Source of the DNA: Nakamurella sp. A5-74
GTDB taxonomy: Bacteria > Actinomycetota > Actinomycetes > Mycobacteriales > Nakamurellaceae
Reading direction: 5' to 3'
DNA length: 64,000 nt
Assembly (NCBI RefSeq): GCF_040438885.1
Contig: NZ_CP159218.1
Span: 2,976,001-3,040,000 of the forward strand
Shown here: positions 48,899 through 55,691 of the stretch, one piece after another
How positions within the stretch are numbered: the stretch's first letter is position 1
Layout of the letters: each line of letters begins with the position of its first letter
The notes under the pieces: model-generated
Seen by the model: only the letters and a program-made list of their open reading frames with translations
Database searches by the model: none
What the model was told of the DNA's origin: nothing
Program-made: the position numbers and the translations under genes

Positions 48899-48938
48899 GA
48901 TACCTCCGGCTCGTCGCTTCGACGAACTCGGAGGTATC
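48899..48938. promoter_or_regulatory. Strong hairpin between integrase and early operon
   Basis: GATACCTCCG (48899-48908) and CGGAGGTATC (48929-48938) pair perfectly; inside them TCGTCG and CGACGA form a second stem around CTT. It abuts the wHTH start codon. It could be a terminator for the integrase transcript, an operator or a replication origin element. The remaining gap to the integrase gene (48939-49075) contains a run of T (CCCTTTTTTACCC) and nothing else I recognise. Confidence 0.7.
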
Positions 48939-49075
48939 GAGCTCAAGGGGTTACCCTCACGCTCGCGCCCTTTTTTACCCACCTGTCGGTGCTTCGATCC
49001 GCTGATTGCTGCGAGCATCACCAGCTAGTGGGACATACTACGCCACAACGCATCCAGAGTGGACGTGCGCTCACT

Positions 49076-50218
49076 TCATGGGCGGGTCGCGAGCTCGGAC
49101 AGCAGCCCAGCGATGACACGGTCCCGGTCCTGGGCGGCGTGCTGGTAGCGCATCGCAGCCCCGGCGGTGGAGTGTCCGAGCCGCGACATCAGCTCGGCGA
49201 GGGTGGCGCCCGTAGAGGCTGCCAGGACAGCGCCGGTGTGCCTGAGATCGTGCCATCGCAGATCGGGACGACCAGCCGCGGCGCGGGCGCCGTAGAAGCC
49301 CCAGCCCGCCGGGTGTCGCTTGCTCGGTGCCTTGCCATACAGGCTCGACGGTTGCAGGAATCCGACCCCGTCAGCGGCAGGGAACAGCAGCCCTTGGCGC
49401 CCGTTCACGTTGGCTGCCAGGTGCTCTCGGATGGCGGGGATCAGGTGCGGTGGGATCACGACGTCGCGGATACCGGCATCAGTCTTCGGCGGTCCCTCGA
49501 TCGTTTCTCCCGCGGCGCGGACGACACCGCGCCGGATGTGGATCACTCCGTTGGCCAGGTCGAGATCGGATCGGCGCAGCGCGGCCAGCTCGCCGAACCG
49601 GAGTCCGCACCAGGCGGCGAGCAGAGTCATCACCTTGTGCCGCTCGGGCATCGCGGCCACCAGTTCGGTCAGCTCGGGCAGTGTCGCGGGCTTGATCTTG
49701 TGTTTCCGCTTCGCGTTGCCGGCGCCGCGGATGTGGCACGGGTTCACGGTGATGATCTCGTCAGCTACGGCATCATGCAGAACGGCCCGTAGAAGCGAGT
49801 AGGAGTGAGCCCGCAGCGTCGGGGTGTCGTCACCGAGCCGGGTGTGCCAGGTGCGAACTGTGTCAGGGGTGATGTGCTTGATCGGGATCTCGGCGAAGGT
49901 CGGCAAGATGACGCGATCGAGAAGTCGCCGGTAATGGTCGCGGGTCCGGGGCTTTAGGGTCCGCGCCAACAGCCAGTCCTCGGCGAACGAACCGAACGTG
50001 CGGAGCTTGGTGTACTGCCCCCGCGTCTTCGGAGGCGTCCAGGTGTCGTCCGTGATCAGCCGGCGCTCTGAGGACAACCAGCCCTCGGCGTCGATCTTCG
50101 CGTCGAACGTCTTACCGGCGGTGTGCAGCGCGGTGTCGGGGCCGATGTACCGGGCCTGATATCGGCCGGAGCGCATCTTGGTGATCTGTCCGAACCCACG
50201 GCGTGAGCGTGGCGGCAT
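49076..50218 (-). CDS. int: Tyrosine recombinase / phage integrase of element 2
   Basis: This 380-residue recombinase starts at the ATG at 50218 behind GGGAG (an ATG at 50242 is less likely). The arm-binding N-terminus RRGFGQITKMRSGRYQARYI and catalytic motifs WCGLRFGELAALRRSD, HDLRHTG, LGHST and MRYQHA are all present. It closely resembles the integrase of element 1, yet uses the other tRNA-Val gene; the two core sites differ at one base. It lies 170 bp from the distal att site. Confidence 0.95.
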   Translation of the reverse strand: MPPRSRRGFGQITKMRSGRYQARYIGPDTALHTAGKTFDAKIDAEGWLSSERRLITDDTWTPPKTRGQYTKLRTFGSFAEDWLLARTLKPRTRDHYRRLLDRVILPTFAEIPIKHITPDTVRTWHTRLGDDTPTLRAHSYSLLRAVLHDAVADEIITVNPCHIRGAGNAKRKHKIKPATLPELTELVAAMPERHKVMTLLAAWCGLRFGELAALRRSDLDLANGVIHIRRGVVRAAGETIEGPPKTDAGIRDVVIPPHLIPAIREHLAANVNGRQGLLFPAADGVGFLQPSSLYGKAPSKRHPAGWGFYGARAAAGRPDLRWHDLRHTGAVLAASTGATLAELMSRLGHSTAGAAMRYQHAAQDRDRVIAGLLSELATRP

Positions 50219-50380
50219 GGTCGTCTCCCGGTGGCGATGCATCGTCTGTGCATCGTTAGAGAGTCTAGATCAGTCCGGCGGTGTCCACTTGTGTCCGACA
50301 CGCTCGGGCGCTACTGTCTCGAATCACAGCAGGTCACAGCACTGCCACCAGGGGTGATCCCAGTATCACCCGGTGGTGAG

Positions 50381-50412
50381 CGATACAGGTTCGATCCCAG
50401 TATCGCCCACCA
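50381..50412 (+). other. Distal attachment site of element 2
   Basis: This is a perfect copy of the 25-bp tRNA-Val(CAC) end preceded by CGATACA, forming CGATAC-N13-GTATCG as in element 1. A degenerate extra copy (GATCCCAGTATCACCC) lies 20-30 bp upstream at 50356-50371, possibly a trace of an earlier integration. Confidence 0.88.
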
Positions 50413-50509
50413 TGTTTGATCAGCGAAAACGCTGAATCTGGACTCAGGTGCAACCACAGTGCAACCGAGTCGCTGACATCTCGTGGCCCCTTCCAGAGGG
50501 AGCGCACCA

Positions 50510-50983
50510 ATGTCCGCAGCAGAGTCCATGCCCTTCTCGGTCAAGTTCGACGACCTGCGGATCGGCGACGAGATCCGGGTGTTCCATCCCGACACCAGCA
50601 CCGAGTACGCGGTCAGGGTCGAGGACCTATCGACGCACACCGTGTGGATCGGCCGGACGCACGCTCCGCGGCTGGTCATCCATGTCGTCGACGGTCATCG
50701 GTTCGAGCTGGTCTGTCCCGGCCCGCTGGCGCCCTGGTCGCAGCCGACGGTTGCGTGCCCTTCATGGTGCGGTGGCGACAAGATCGACGACGAGGGCGGC
50801 GTGATCCACCTCCGCCGAATCGGCTCGATGGGTGTCGAAATCTCGCAGACCCCGGACGAGCCAGCGACTATCGCATGGCCGGCAGATCACGAGGTCGCGG
50901 ACTACCCGACCGCGGACCAGGCGGCGCAGATCGGTGCCGATCTCGTCGAGGCAGCACGACTGCTGCGAGCTGCGCTGGTCTAA
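50510..50983 (+). CDS. Conserved small protein, paralogue of the 40692 gene
   Basis: This 157-residue protein starts at the ATG at 50510 after CAGAGGGAGCGC, the same ribosome site as its paralogue. FSVKFDDLRIGDEIRVFHPD and CPSWCGGDKIDDEGGVIHLR align throughout, and the last ~80 residues differ in only a few positions. It sits in the same place relative to the att core as its paralogue. Function is unknown; possible DUF6907-like C-terminal domain. Confidence 0.7.
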   Translation: MSAAESMPFSVKFDDLRIGDEIRVFHPDTSTEYAVRVEDLSTHTVWIGRTHAPRLVIHVVDGHRFELVCPGPLAPWSQPTVACPSWCGGDKIDDEGGVIHLRRIGSMGVEISQTPDEPATIAWPADHEVADYPTADQAAQIGADLVEAARLLRAALV

Positions 50984-51089
50984 ATCCAGGCGATGGGAGG
51001 GCGTTCGGCGCGTGCGCGTGACGGTTGTATTGCCCGCACCATGCCATTCTTGGGCGTTCAACGATGAGACGTGACAAGGCTGCGCTGAG

Positions 51090-51485
51090 GTGGACTGGGT
51101 GAGAGACGATCTGCACTTACAACTCGACCGTGGCAGCTACCGGTGGCCGGAAGAGGGCGAGCGGATCGAGGATCCGCCCGACAAGCTGTACGGCCCGAAC
51201 GGCGAGCTGTGGATCCAGCGCATGCTCTTCATCGACGGAGACCTTGTCGATTTCGGCGTGCTTCTCCAGCTAGCGGGGTACGAGCAGACGTTCCACGACG
51301 TCGCGCGCTTCTGCGTAGCGCACAGCAACAAGCACATGCACCGATGGACGAAGCGGTCACCGCAACCTCGAGTCAGCTCGGGTGGACCGATCAACTCTCA
51401 CGAGGAACTGATGTGGGCCTATTATGAGAGTCAGGCTCTGTACACCAACGTGAACGAGGAGGTTGAGCGATGGGGACGAAGATGA
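51090..51485 (+). CDS. Hypothetical protein, first of a coupled pair
   Basis: This 131-residue acidic protein starts at a GTG (51090) after TGAG. It is aromatic-rich: LQLDRGSYRWPEEGERIEDP, FHDVARFCVAHSNKHMHRW. I recognise no domain. Its end overlaps the next gene. It is probably cargo of the decayed element. Confidence 0.55.
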   Translation: MDWVRDDLHLQLDRGSYRWPEEGERIEDPPDKLYGPNGELWIQRMLFIDGDLVDFGVLLQLAGYEQTFHDVARFCVAHSNKHMHRWTKRSPQPRVSSGGPINSHEELMWAYYESQALYTNVNEEVERWGRR

Positions 51486-51913
51486 AAGTTCGCGAGCTCA
51501 CCGCCTTGGTCGCACGCGAGCAGCTCAATCCCGAGTTTCGCGCGATCCTCCGCGAGTTTCGCGAGGCAGGGCACGTAGACGATCAGGGTTCGATCGCGTT
51601 GGTGGCCGCTGACATGGACGAACTCGTCTACGACGTGTTCAGGCGATCGGAGCGTGCAGGCACGAACGTCGTCTTCGTCGTGCGTGATGACGCAGGACTC
51701 CTCCACCTCCAAGCAATGGTCCGAACCGAGGAACGCGTCGTTGTTGCAAGTGGGAGGCGCGTGCACTCCATGCCGCTCGGAACCTCTGTTCGAGCATGGT
51801 TCGAGCAACTGGAGTCTGCTCAGCTCGACGAGTCATGGTCTGCTGCCGGTGTCGCTGACACGGTTCCGCAGGAGTTCACCGTACGCAGTGAGCGCGCTTA
51901 CGCGCTCGCCTGA
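51470..51913 (+). CDS. Hypothetical protein, second of a coupled pair
   Basis: This 147-residue alpha-beta protein (MKVRELTALVAREQLNPEFR and VALVAADMDELVYDVFRRSE) starts at the ATG at 51470, or at 51482 where ATGA overlaps the previous stop. A beta-hairpin region VRDDAGLLHLQAMVRTEERV follows. No family is recognised. Pairing with the preceding gene in a mobile element allows a toxin-immunity or defence role, without direct evidence. Confidence 0.55.
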   Translation: MGTKMKVRELTALVAREQLNPEFRAILREFREAGHVDDQGSIALVAADMDELVYDVFRRSERAGTNVVFVVRDDAGLLHLQAMVRTEERVVVASGRRVHSMPLGTSVRAWFEQLESAQLDESWSAAGVADTVPQEFTVRSERAYALA

Positions 51914-52320
51914 GTTCCTGCTGATTGAGCTCGGCGTACGTTCGCCCACTACGTCGGCGCTCGGGCCTGTGGACAGCAGATGAACGTCGTCGAGCGACCG
52001 GCCAGCTCGCCCTGGCGATGCTCGCCCTGACGGGTCAGCCGAGTGCATCTGCCCCCGACCGGCAGCACGTCGCAGTCGGCGGCGCTGAAAAGGTCGAGGC
52101 GCGTCCTGTCCGGCATGATCTCGTCTACCAGTGACCCAGTACGACGTCGCATGGCAGCAGGGCCGCACCGCCGCCGTCGGGTCCGAGCACGGATCAGCCG
52201 AACGGCTCCGGCGTGCTGGGTGATAGTGCTGCGGTGCCCGCGACCCTGCGCGATGATCACCGGACGGGCTTGACGTCGGGAACAGAGTCCGCCGTGTACT
52301 TCAAGGGGAGAACTGATCGC
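51914..52320. other. 407-bp stretch without a supportable gene
   Basis: Open frames exist on both strands but lack a start with ribosome site and show no protein pattern. The minus-strand frame 51949-52380 is rich in Arg/Thr/Cys as expected of antisense reading. Nothing else stands out; it may be decayed element DNA. Confidence 0.5.
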
Positions 52321-52917
52321 GTGACCGACGAGAATCCGCAGTGGCAGCGACCTCGGAATCCGTTCCACCCGCAGCGGCACTTCACCAACATTCCCGAACC
52401 GATCCGGTCGCCTGCACCGAAGGACGAACCCATGACGACCGACCCCGCCGATCAGAAACCTGCAGCTAGCCCGAAGCCGGCCTTGAGCCCGGCCAGCAAA
52501 CCCGTTAACGCGCGCCGACGGTGGCTCCCTGTCGGAGGGGCGGTCGTGGTCGTGCTCGTCATCATCGGGGCCATCACGACAGCGAACAAGAAGGACGACC
52601 CAGCCGGCCCGCGGTCGGCGAACTGCACTGTCTCAGAGGACGCCCCTGCGATCGCCCAGAAGTGGCTGTCCCCGGACCGCAGGTCGGACGCCGACGTCGT
52701 GGCCGTCTGGGATCTGACGGCAGCCGAGGGGAAGTACACCGTCGTGAAGCTCGACAACGACGTGGTGCTGACGTTCTTCAACGAGCCGTTCGGGGTCGGC
52801 TCGACCTCTGGTAAGACGGTCGACTCGGTGACCGCTGAGTGGTCGTACTTCCCGGCGGCCTCGTCGGTGACGACCTCCTCGCCGGGGTACCCGGAGGCCA
52901 GGTCGTGCGGATCATGA
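52321..52917 (+). CDS. Single-span membrane protein, hypothetical
   Basis: This 198-residue protein starts at the GTG at 52321 behind AGGGGAG. It has a Pro-rich N-terminal cytoplasmic part of ~60 residues, one membrane helix (LPVGGAVVVVLVIIGAITTA) and an exported domain with two Cys at its ends (SANCTVSEDAP and EARSCGS) that probably form a disulfide. No family is recognised. A potassium-channel-like gene follows 34 bp downstream on the same strand. Confidence 0.65.
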   Translation: MTDENPQWQRPRNPFHPQRHFTNIPEPIRSPAPKDEPMTTDPADQKPAASPKPALSPASKPVNARRRWLPVGGAVVVVLVIIGAITTANKKDDPAGPRSANCTVSEDAPAIAQKWLSPDRRSDADVVAVWDLTAAEGKYTVVKLDNDVVLTFFNEPFGVGSTSGKTVDSVTAEWSYFPAASSVTTSSPGYPEARSCGS

Positions 52918-52951
52918 CCTCAGGCGTTGCGCTGTCTCCGAGGGTCCGTCG

Positions 52952-53596
52952 GTGACCAAGATCGAACGCTGGGAGCAGCGATCCGAGATCCCCTTGCTGC
53001 TGCTCGCGCTAGCGTTCCTGGTCGCTTACGCCTGGCAGGTGCTCGATCCGCGGCTGAACGGTGGTCTGCTGGACTTCCTCGAACTGATCTCGTGGGCCGT
53101 CTGGGCGGTGTTCCTGGTCGACTTCCTGGTCAGGCTCTACCTCGCAGAGCAACGCGGCAGATACGCCCTGAGCCACTGGTACGACGTCGCGCTGATCGTG
53201 CTGATCGTGCTGCGTCCGCTGCGATTGCTGAGAGTCCTCGCGTTCGCCCGCGTACTGAACCGCTCGGCATCACGTTCCCTGATCGGACGGGTGACGACCT
53301 ACGTCGCAGGCACTGCGGTCGGTGCGGTATTCCTCGGCGCGCTGGCGATACTCGACGTCGAGCAGTTCGACCCGGAGGCGAACATCCGATCCTTCGGGGA
53401 CGCCCTGTGGTGGGCTACGACGACCGTGACAACGGTCGGCTACGGCGACCGCTACCCGGTGACCACCGAGGGCAGGTTCGTGGCGGTCGGCCTGATGCTC
53501 GTCGGCCTGGCAGTGGTCGGGGTCGTCACAGCCTCGATCGCAGCGTGGCTGATCGCGAACGTGCAGCAGGACCAGTCAGCACCGAACGAGCAGTGA
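52952..53596 (+). CDS. Voltage-gated-type potassium channel (Kch-like)
   Basis: This 214-residue ion channel subunit has an S1-S4-like region with about four helices including VLIVLRPLRLLRVLAFARVL (S4-like Arg at spaced positions), then a pore with FGDALWWATTTVTTVGYGDR, which holds the K+ selectivity filter TVGYGD, and a final S6 helix (VGLMLVGLAVVGVVTASIAA). The cytoplasmic tail is short, without an RCK domain. The start is a GTG at 52952. Whether it belongs to the chromosome or to the decayed element is unclear. Confidence 0.9.
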   Translation: MTKIERWEQRSEIPLLLLALAFLVAYAWQVLDPRLNGGLLDFLELISWAVWAVFLVDFLVRLYLAEQRGRYALSHWYDVALIVLIVLRPLRLLRVLAFARVLNRSASRSLIGRVTTYVAGTAVGAVFLGALAILDVEQFDPEANIRSFGDALWWATTTVTTVGYGDRYPVTTEGRFVAVGLMLVGLAVVGVVTASIAAWLIANVQQDQSAPNEQ

Positions 53597-53684
53597 CCCT
53601 TGGCGTCATCGTTCTGTGTGTGAGAGCGACCTATCTCGATGACTGTCAGGCGCCTCCGATGGGACACCCCGCCAGGGGGTCGGC

Positions 53685-53903
53685 TCAGATGTCGCTGCCG
53701 TCGAACGGGGCGTCCCCGATCCGCCAGTCAGGCAGGTCATCGACGTCTATCCTGCGGTGATCCGCCCACCGTTGACGGGCTGCCAGGAAGGTCCTGTAAC
53801 CGTCCTCCTACGCCTCTGCCGACAGTGACCGCGGATCGGGCTCGTAGGCGCTCAGCGAGGCCGGCAGGGCATCCCTACCGGCGAGCGGATCGCGGCGTCT
53901 CAC
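53685..53903 (-). pseudogene. Broken copy of the TerS partner gene (amber stop)
   Basis: Read from a GTG at 53903, the frame gives VRRRDPLAGRDALPASLSAY, EPDPRSLSAEA, then TAG, then EDGYRTFLAARQRWADHRRI and DVDDLPDWRIGDAPFDGSDI before the stop. This aligns along its whole length with the 72-residue protein at 43849-44067, with TAG in place of the Trp codon. It is a clear pseudogene of the decayed element. Confidence 0.85.
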
Positions 53904-54046
53904 TGGGCCGACCTCAGCGCGTACACGCCTCGGATCGGGCGGGACTGCAGCCGGCCGTCGCCTCCGGTGGGGACTCGCAGCGCGGCAAACATCCGGGCCA
54001 GGGCGATGCGCTGTTGCCGCGGCTCGACGAGTGCAGGGTGCACTCA
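53900..54046 (-). pseudogene. Truncated terS (P27) pseudogene
   Basis: The minus strand encodes VHPALVEPRQQRIALARMFA, ALRVPTGGDGRLQSRP and IRGVYALRSAQ, about 90 percent identical to the last 48 residues of the terS at 44064-44414. The match stops abruptly at about 54046, where chromosomal sequence and a terminator begin. The N-terminal half is lost. It overlaps the broken partner gene as in element 2. Confidence 0.85.
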
Positions 54047-54054
54047 CACACGAA

Positions 54055-54087
54055 GAACCCCCGATCCGTCTGCGGATCGGGGGTTCT
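54055..54087. terminator. Perfect terminator hairpin at the island edge
   Basis: AGAACCCCCGATCCG and CGGATCGGGGGTTCT pair over 15 bp around TCTG... loop bases, followed on the plus strand by GTCGTTCG. It lies 40 bp after the DUF3817 gene stop on the minus strand and ends that transcript. It also marks the chromosome side of the decayed element. Confidence 0.85.
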
Positions 54088-54126
54088 GTCGTTCGTCCCG
54101 CCGGGTGGGCCGGCGATCCGGAGAGC

Positions 54127-54489
54127 TCAGAGCCGCTCGCGCGCCAGCACCTTGCGGTGCACGCGGCGCTCGACGACGAAGCTCAGGACGGGGATGACGC
54201 CGGCGACCAGCACGCCGAGCAGACCTTTGATGCTCCAGCGTTCGCGGTAGCTCAGGTCGAAGGCCAGCAGCACGTAGGCGATGTACAGCACCCCGTGGAT
54301 CGGGCCCCAGATCATCGTGGGGCCACCGATGTCGAAGCCGTACTTCAGGATCATCGTGGCGACCAGGATCAGCAACCCGACGCCTACCACGAACGCGGAG
54401 ATCCGGTAACGCTGCAAGGCAGCTGCGGTCTTCGGGGGAAGGGTGGCGACGGCGTTCCCCGTCGATCCGGCCACGCGGTCAGCCTGCAC
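54127..54489 (-). CDS. DUF3817 membrane protein
   Basis: This 120-residue protein has three membrane helices (ISAFVVGVGLLILVATMIL, MIWGPIHGVLYIAYVLLAF, GLLGVLVAGVIPVLSFVVER) in the DUF3817 pattern, including the K-Y-x-x-x-x-G-G-P-x-M-I-W-G-P-I-H-G block. The GTG at 54489 lies inside the end of the preceding gene, so translation is coupled. The family is common in actinobacteria; function is unknown. Confidence 0.85.
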   Translation of the reverse strand: MQADRVAGSTGNAVATLPPKTAAALQRYRISAFVVGVGLLILVATMILKYGFDIGGPTMIWGPIHGVLYIAYVLLAFDLSYRERWSIKGLLGVLVAGVIPVLSFVVERRVHRKVLARERL

Positions 54490-54997
54490 GTCTGCGGTCC
54501 TCCTCGGCGAGGGCGGCCAGTGCCCGGTTGTAGGCGGCCAGCTCCGGATCGGAGTCCTCATCAGCTTCCTCGACCGTACCGACGAACCAATCTTCCCGGT
54601 CGGCGTCGTCGGTGGGTTCGGTCACGTCCGACTCGTGGGCGTTCGTGAGCTGCGGAGCTGCGTCCGGCGCAGCAGACGCCTGCAGTGCCAAGAGTTCCGC
54701 ACGATCAGCGCGGTCGGCTGCTTCCTGCTCCGACATCAGCGCCAGGTCCTCGTCCAGCTCGCGGTCGTCCTCGGCCTCGCGACTCGCCTCCAGCGACAGG
54801 AATCGCCACCACATGTAGATGAAGGACGCTCCGAACGCCGGCCAGAGGATGGCGTAGGCGAAGTTCTGCAGGGTTCCCTCGGCCTCCCGGGTGCGGTCCC
54901 ACTGCCACCAGCCCAGTCGCAGGCAGACCAGCACGGCCACCACGACGAGCAGGTGGCCGGGCAGCCATTTCACCTTGGAGATCGAGCCAGTTCCCAC
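54479..54997 (-). CDS. Actinobacterial membrane protein, hypothetical
   Basis: This 172-residue protein has two membrane helices (LPGHLLVVVAVLVCLRLGWW and YAILWPAFGASFIYMWWRFL) followed by a long, very acidic cytoplasmic tail with heptad-like Glu/Asp/Ala segments. The first helix with W-L-x-x-H and W-x-W-x-R resembles the small SURF1-like N-terminal pattern found in actinobacterial membrane proteins next to DUF3817. The GTG at 54997 is one choice; another GTG at 54973 is possible. Function is unknown. Confidence 0.65.
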   Translation of the reverse strand: MGTGSISKVKWLPGHLLVVVAVLVCLRLGWWQWDRTREAEGTLQNFAYAILWPAFGASFIYMWWRFLSLEASREAEDDRELDEDLALMSEQEAADRADRAELLALQASAAPDAAPQLTNAHESDVTEPTDDADREDWFVGTVEEADEDSDPELAAYNRALAALAEEDRRRAG

Positions 54998-55007
54998 ATC
55001 AGCGAAA

Positions 55008-55691
55008 CTAGCACCGCGCGGCCGTCCCACCGCCGCAGCGCACAGCGTTCCTGCTGCTGAGGGCCGCCGCACTGACCGCGGTCCGCCCCGTGTGGATTCC
55101 CGCCAGGTCGTCAACGGTGTCCACGTCCCTGCGCAGCCAGTGATCCACCGGCAGCACGATCTCCCGCGCTCCGCCGGCCAGGTGTCGGCGGAACGAGTCG
55201 GGCCCGTACTCCGGGTCGAGATCGGCAGCCCGCAGGGCTGCGAGCAGGGTGGTGCCGACCCCGTCGGCATCCGGCACCACACTCACCGGCGCCGACAGGT
55301 GTTCCAGCACCTCGTCCAACTGTTCGGCTCGCAATCCGGGAAGGTCCCCCGGCAGCACAGCAGCCGCGCCCCGGACCTCGGCGAGTCCGTCGCGGATGGA
55401 GCCGTTCAGCGAGGTCGCCGACGACGGGACCACCCGCACCTTCGCGCGCCCCCGCGGCAGCTCGTCGATCCAGCCCAGCGTCTCGGCTCCGTCGGTGACG
55501 ATGATTACCCGGTCCACCCGCCGCGCAGCGGCCACTGCGGACACCGTGTCGAACGCCAGCGCAGCAGCGATCTCCGCCCGGGCCGCCGGATCGACGGCGA
55601 TCCGCGACTTCCCGCGGTCGGGTGCCTTGATCGGGATCACCACCGACCACGAGCGACTGGCAGCGCCCTGCCGCGGGGTCCGATCACTCAT
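55008..55691 (-). CDS. cofC: 2-phospho-L-lactate / phosphoenolpyruvate guanylyltransferase (CofC/FbiD)
   Basis: This 227-residue nucleotidyltransferase of the coenzyme F420 pathway has the N-terminal WSVVIPIKAPDRGKSRI (GTP-binding loop with K-S-R), VDRVIIVTDGAE, AAVLPGDLPGLRAEQLDEVL with the metal-binding Asp, and FRRHLAGGAREIVLPVDHWL near the end. In actinobacteria the enzyme (FbiD) uses phosphoenolpyruvate. The ATG at 55691 overlaps the end of ppk2 by eight bases. Confidence 0.9.
   Translation of the reverse strand: MSDRTPRQGAASRSWSVVIPIKAPDRGKSRIAVDPAARAEIAAALAFDTVSAVAAARRVDRVIIVTDGAETLGWIDELPRGRAKVRVVPSSATSLNGSIRDGLAEVRGAAAVLPGDLPGLRAEQLDEVLEHLSAPVSVVPDADGVGTTLLAALRAADLDPEYGPDSFRRHLAGGAREIVLPVDHWLRRDVDTVDDLAGIHTGRTAVSAAALSSRNAVRCGGGTAARC

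Larger units (their letters stand above)
40579..50412 (-). mobile_element. Integrative element 2 at tRNA-Val(CAC), satellite-like with TerS and toxin-antitoxin
   Basis: This 9.8-kb element lies between two perfect 25-bp att copies. On the minus strand from the distal end it carries: integrase, wHTH, small protein, DnaB-N-like, DUF3631 ATPase, Wbl protein, five small genes, P27-type TerS, small partner, DUF433 antitoxin and PIN-like toxin. On the plus strand near the tRNA it carries a conserved small protein and a lipoprotein. It has no capsid, tail, portal or large terminase. The early block mirrors element 1. Confidence 0.87.
50413..54046. mobile_element. Decayed third element of the same family
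   Basis: The segment after the distal att of element 2 starts like the inside end of element 2 (GACCAGCGGAAACG versus GATCAGCGAAAACG), then carries a paralogue of the 40692 gene. It ends in pseudogene copies of terS and its partner. It has no integrase and no right-hand att. It looks like an older element left behind element 2 at the same tRNA gene. The genes between may be its cargo. Confidence 0.65.

Noticed and set aside
50356..50412. Possible tRNA gene at the end of element 2
   Set aside because: Two partial tRNA 3' ends only; no cloverleaf can be formed.
51949..52380. Minus-strand 143-codon frame as a gene
   Set aside because: No ribosome site, no pattern, and its 5' part overlaps the likely start of the plus-strand membrane protein gene.
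54055..54087. Right attachment site of the decayed element
   Set aside because: The sequence is a terminator hairpin and shares nothing with the 25-bp att core.
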